Shown piece by piece: positions 63,083 to 64,000 of a DNA stretch of 64,000 nt. A program made the position numbers and the translations under genes. Location: NCBI GenBank assembly GCA_020072645.1, contig JAIQGK010000012.1, forward strand, positions 620,001 through 684,000, given 5' to 3'. The notes under the pieces were generated by a model. That model had not been told where the DNA came from. It searched no databases and saw only the letters and a program-made list of their open reading frames with translations. Within the stretch, counting starts at the first letter, position 1, and the number at the start of each line of letters is the position of its first letter. The DNA comes from Terriglobia bacterium (GTDB lineage: Bacteria; Acidobacteriota; Terriglobia; Terriglobales; Acidobacteriaceae).

Positions 63083-64000
63083 TCAATAGGCTTTGAAGAG
63101 ATCGCCTTCAAAGACCCGTGTTCGCACTCCGTCCAGCGTGGCGGGGATTGCTGGGTGTGCGGCCCCCTTGATCACAAAAATCGCGATTGCAGTTTCAGCC
63201 GGATTGTCACCGCTAACGGCAACGCCAATGCCCTGTATTCCTTTGCCCAGGAATTCGGAAACGTGCGCTTCCTTGATGGCAGTGGCATCCTGAAGTTGCT
63301 TGGCGCTTACCTGCGGAAGTTGTGCCAGAGCGCTGGGATCGTCAAAGACCAGGCGTGTGCGTACTCCGTCAATCACGGGCGGAATCGCCGGAATGGACTT
63401 TCCGGATATGTGAATCATGAGCGCGCCTTCATTGGGATTGTCCGCGCTGGCGCCTGTCTGGACTGAAGCAACCCCAAAGTCCCGCATCAGTGACTGGGCC
63501 CTGCGCTGCTGCACCGCTTTTACACGTTGGAGTTCAGAAGGCACGAGAGCGGACTGTGCCGTTCCTACCTGGGTTCCTGCAGCCGATGCTGTCTTGGCGC
63601 AGCTCACGGCGTGGTCACCGCCGCCGACGATGGAAAAGGCCGCTGGTCCGCCAAATGCCGTGATGACATCCTGAATTGGATTGGCCACCGTGCTCAGGTT
63701 ATTGCCGCCATAAAGCAAACCCACGGGCCTGGACGTGTTTGTATCAACGACCAATGATCCCGAGTCGCCTCCGGCGCTAAAGCTTCCGCCACTGATCGTG
63801 ACCTGGTTGTTGAAATACGCGGTAAAAGCGGGAGCGATACCGTTACTGGTGTCGCCGCATTTTCCTTCATAATTTATCAAGATCGTATCGTTCAGTGACT
63901 GGATAGTGGAGCATGTAAGCCCGGTCGTTCTGCCGCTCTTTCCCACCGGTTCGCCCAACGAAGGGGCGCCAATCGTGGCGGATGGGGCCGCTGGGGAAAT
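63083..64000 (-). CDS. Trypsin-like (S1-type) serine protease, 5' end outside the window
   Basis: At least 305 residues are visible and the frame is open to the window end, so the N-terminus with the catalytic His and Asp is missing. The visible part has EPVGKSGRTTGLTCSTI and SAGGDSGSLVVD with the nucleophile Ser, then VGLLYGG, all typical of the chymotrypsin fold. The C-terminal part holds two copies of a segment ending IPPVIDGVRTRLVF and IPATLDGVRTRVFEGD with GIGVAVSGDNPAETAI between them. It is probably secreted. It is followed by its own terminator. Confidence 0.88.
   Translation of the reverse strand: MSPAAPSATIGAPSLGEPVGKSGRTTGLTCSTIQSLNDTILINYEGKCGDTSNGIAPAFTAYFNNQVTISGGSFSAGGDSGSLVVDTNTSRPVGLLYGGNNLSTVANPIQDVITAFGGPAAFSIVGGGDHAVSCAKTASAAGTQVGTAQSALVPSELQRVKAVQQRRAQSLMRDFGVASVQTGASADNPNEGALMIHISGKSIPAIPPVIDGVRTRLVFDDPSALAQLPQVSAKQLQDATAIKEAHVSEFLGKGIQGIGVAVSGDNPAETAIAIFVIKGAAHPAIPATLDGVRTRVFEGDLFKAY

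Overview
The window reads as a chromosomal segment of an Acidobacteriota genome, probably class Terriglobia and a soil-type organism. The pointers are a moderately GC-rich sequence (estimated by eye), a TonB-dependent receptor with an N-terminal carboxypeptidase-regulatory-like domain, DUF5666 and DUF2721 proteins, remnants of MacB-like 'duplicated orphan permeases', a HipA-like kinase paired with DUF3037, a methyltransferase-DinB fusion, and many small dispersed palindromic repeats. This is recognition of family repertoire, not a phylogenetic test. I saw no rRNA, tRNA, CRISPR array or prophage. There is one IS481-like insertion sequence.

Layout. 0-8 kb: a hexapeptide acyltransferase and a fatty acid hydroxylase-type membrane protein, then a lipid-catabolism cluster (ACAD11-like acyl-CoA dehydrogenase divergent from a LysR regulator, followed by zinc alcohol dehydrogenase, thiolase and a long acyl-CoA dehydrogenase). 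A 19-bp palindrome in the divergent promoter is a good candidate LysR operator. 8-15 kb: a stand-alone 5'-3' exonuclease, a secreted protein flanked by two decayed permease tails, DUF2721, a threonine dehydratase, a tandem pair of envelope SH3/TPR-like proteins and uppP. 15-24 kb: a secreted ARPP-1/DUF6569-like protein, a sigma factor with a zinc-finger anti-sigma protein, an oxidoreductase, a DUF3471-like secreted protein, an MBL-fold hydrolase and trpE. 24-29 kb: one giant TPR gene (about 1743 aa if one missing base is restored) with an embedded C39-like cysteine-peptidase domain and a C-terminal membrane anchor.

29.7-31.1 kb holds the insertion sequence. 31-37 kb: methyltransferase-DinB fusion divergent from an AraC regulator that carries an 18-bp tandem duplication in its helix-turn-helix, a CDP-alcohol phosphotransferase, a VOC protein and a UDP-glucose dehydrogenase homologue that lacks its catalytic cysteine. 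37-52 kb: secreted surface-type proteins (two PPC-domain paralogues, a DUF11-type repeat protein, a lipoprotein, a broken secreted gene), an M20 peptidase homologue, a frameshifted SGNH hydrolase and a 1410-residue hybrid histidine kinase. 52-64 kb: purS, glmS, membrane proteins including one with an isolated histidine-kinase H-box, a DUF5666/TonB-receptor operon, a dual-specificity phosphatase, the HipA-like/DUF3037 pair and an S1-type protease cut by the window edge.

Several genes are interrupted by what looks like a single missing or extra base (near 24667, 39240, 43366 and 44146). This could be real decay or a consensus error, and it should be resolved before those genes are called pseudogenes. 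The strongest leads for unusual biology are the C39-TPR giant, the UDP-glucose dehydrogenase pseudoenzyme, the isolated H-box membrane protein, the HipA-like/DUF3037 pair and the two permease tails bracketing a secreted protein gene.
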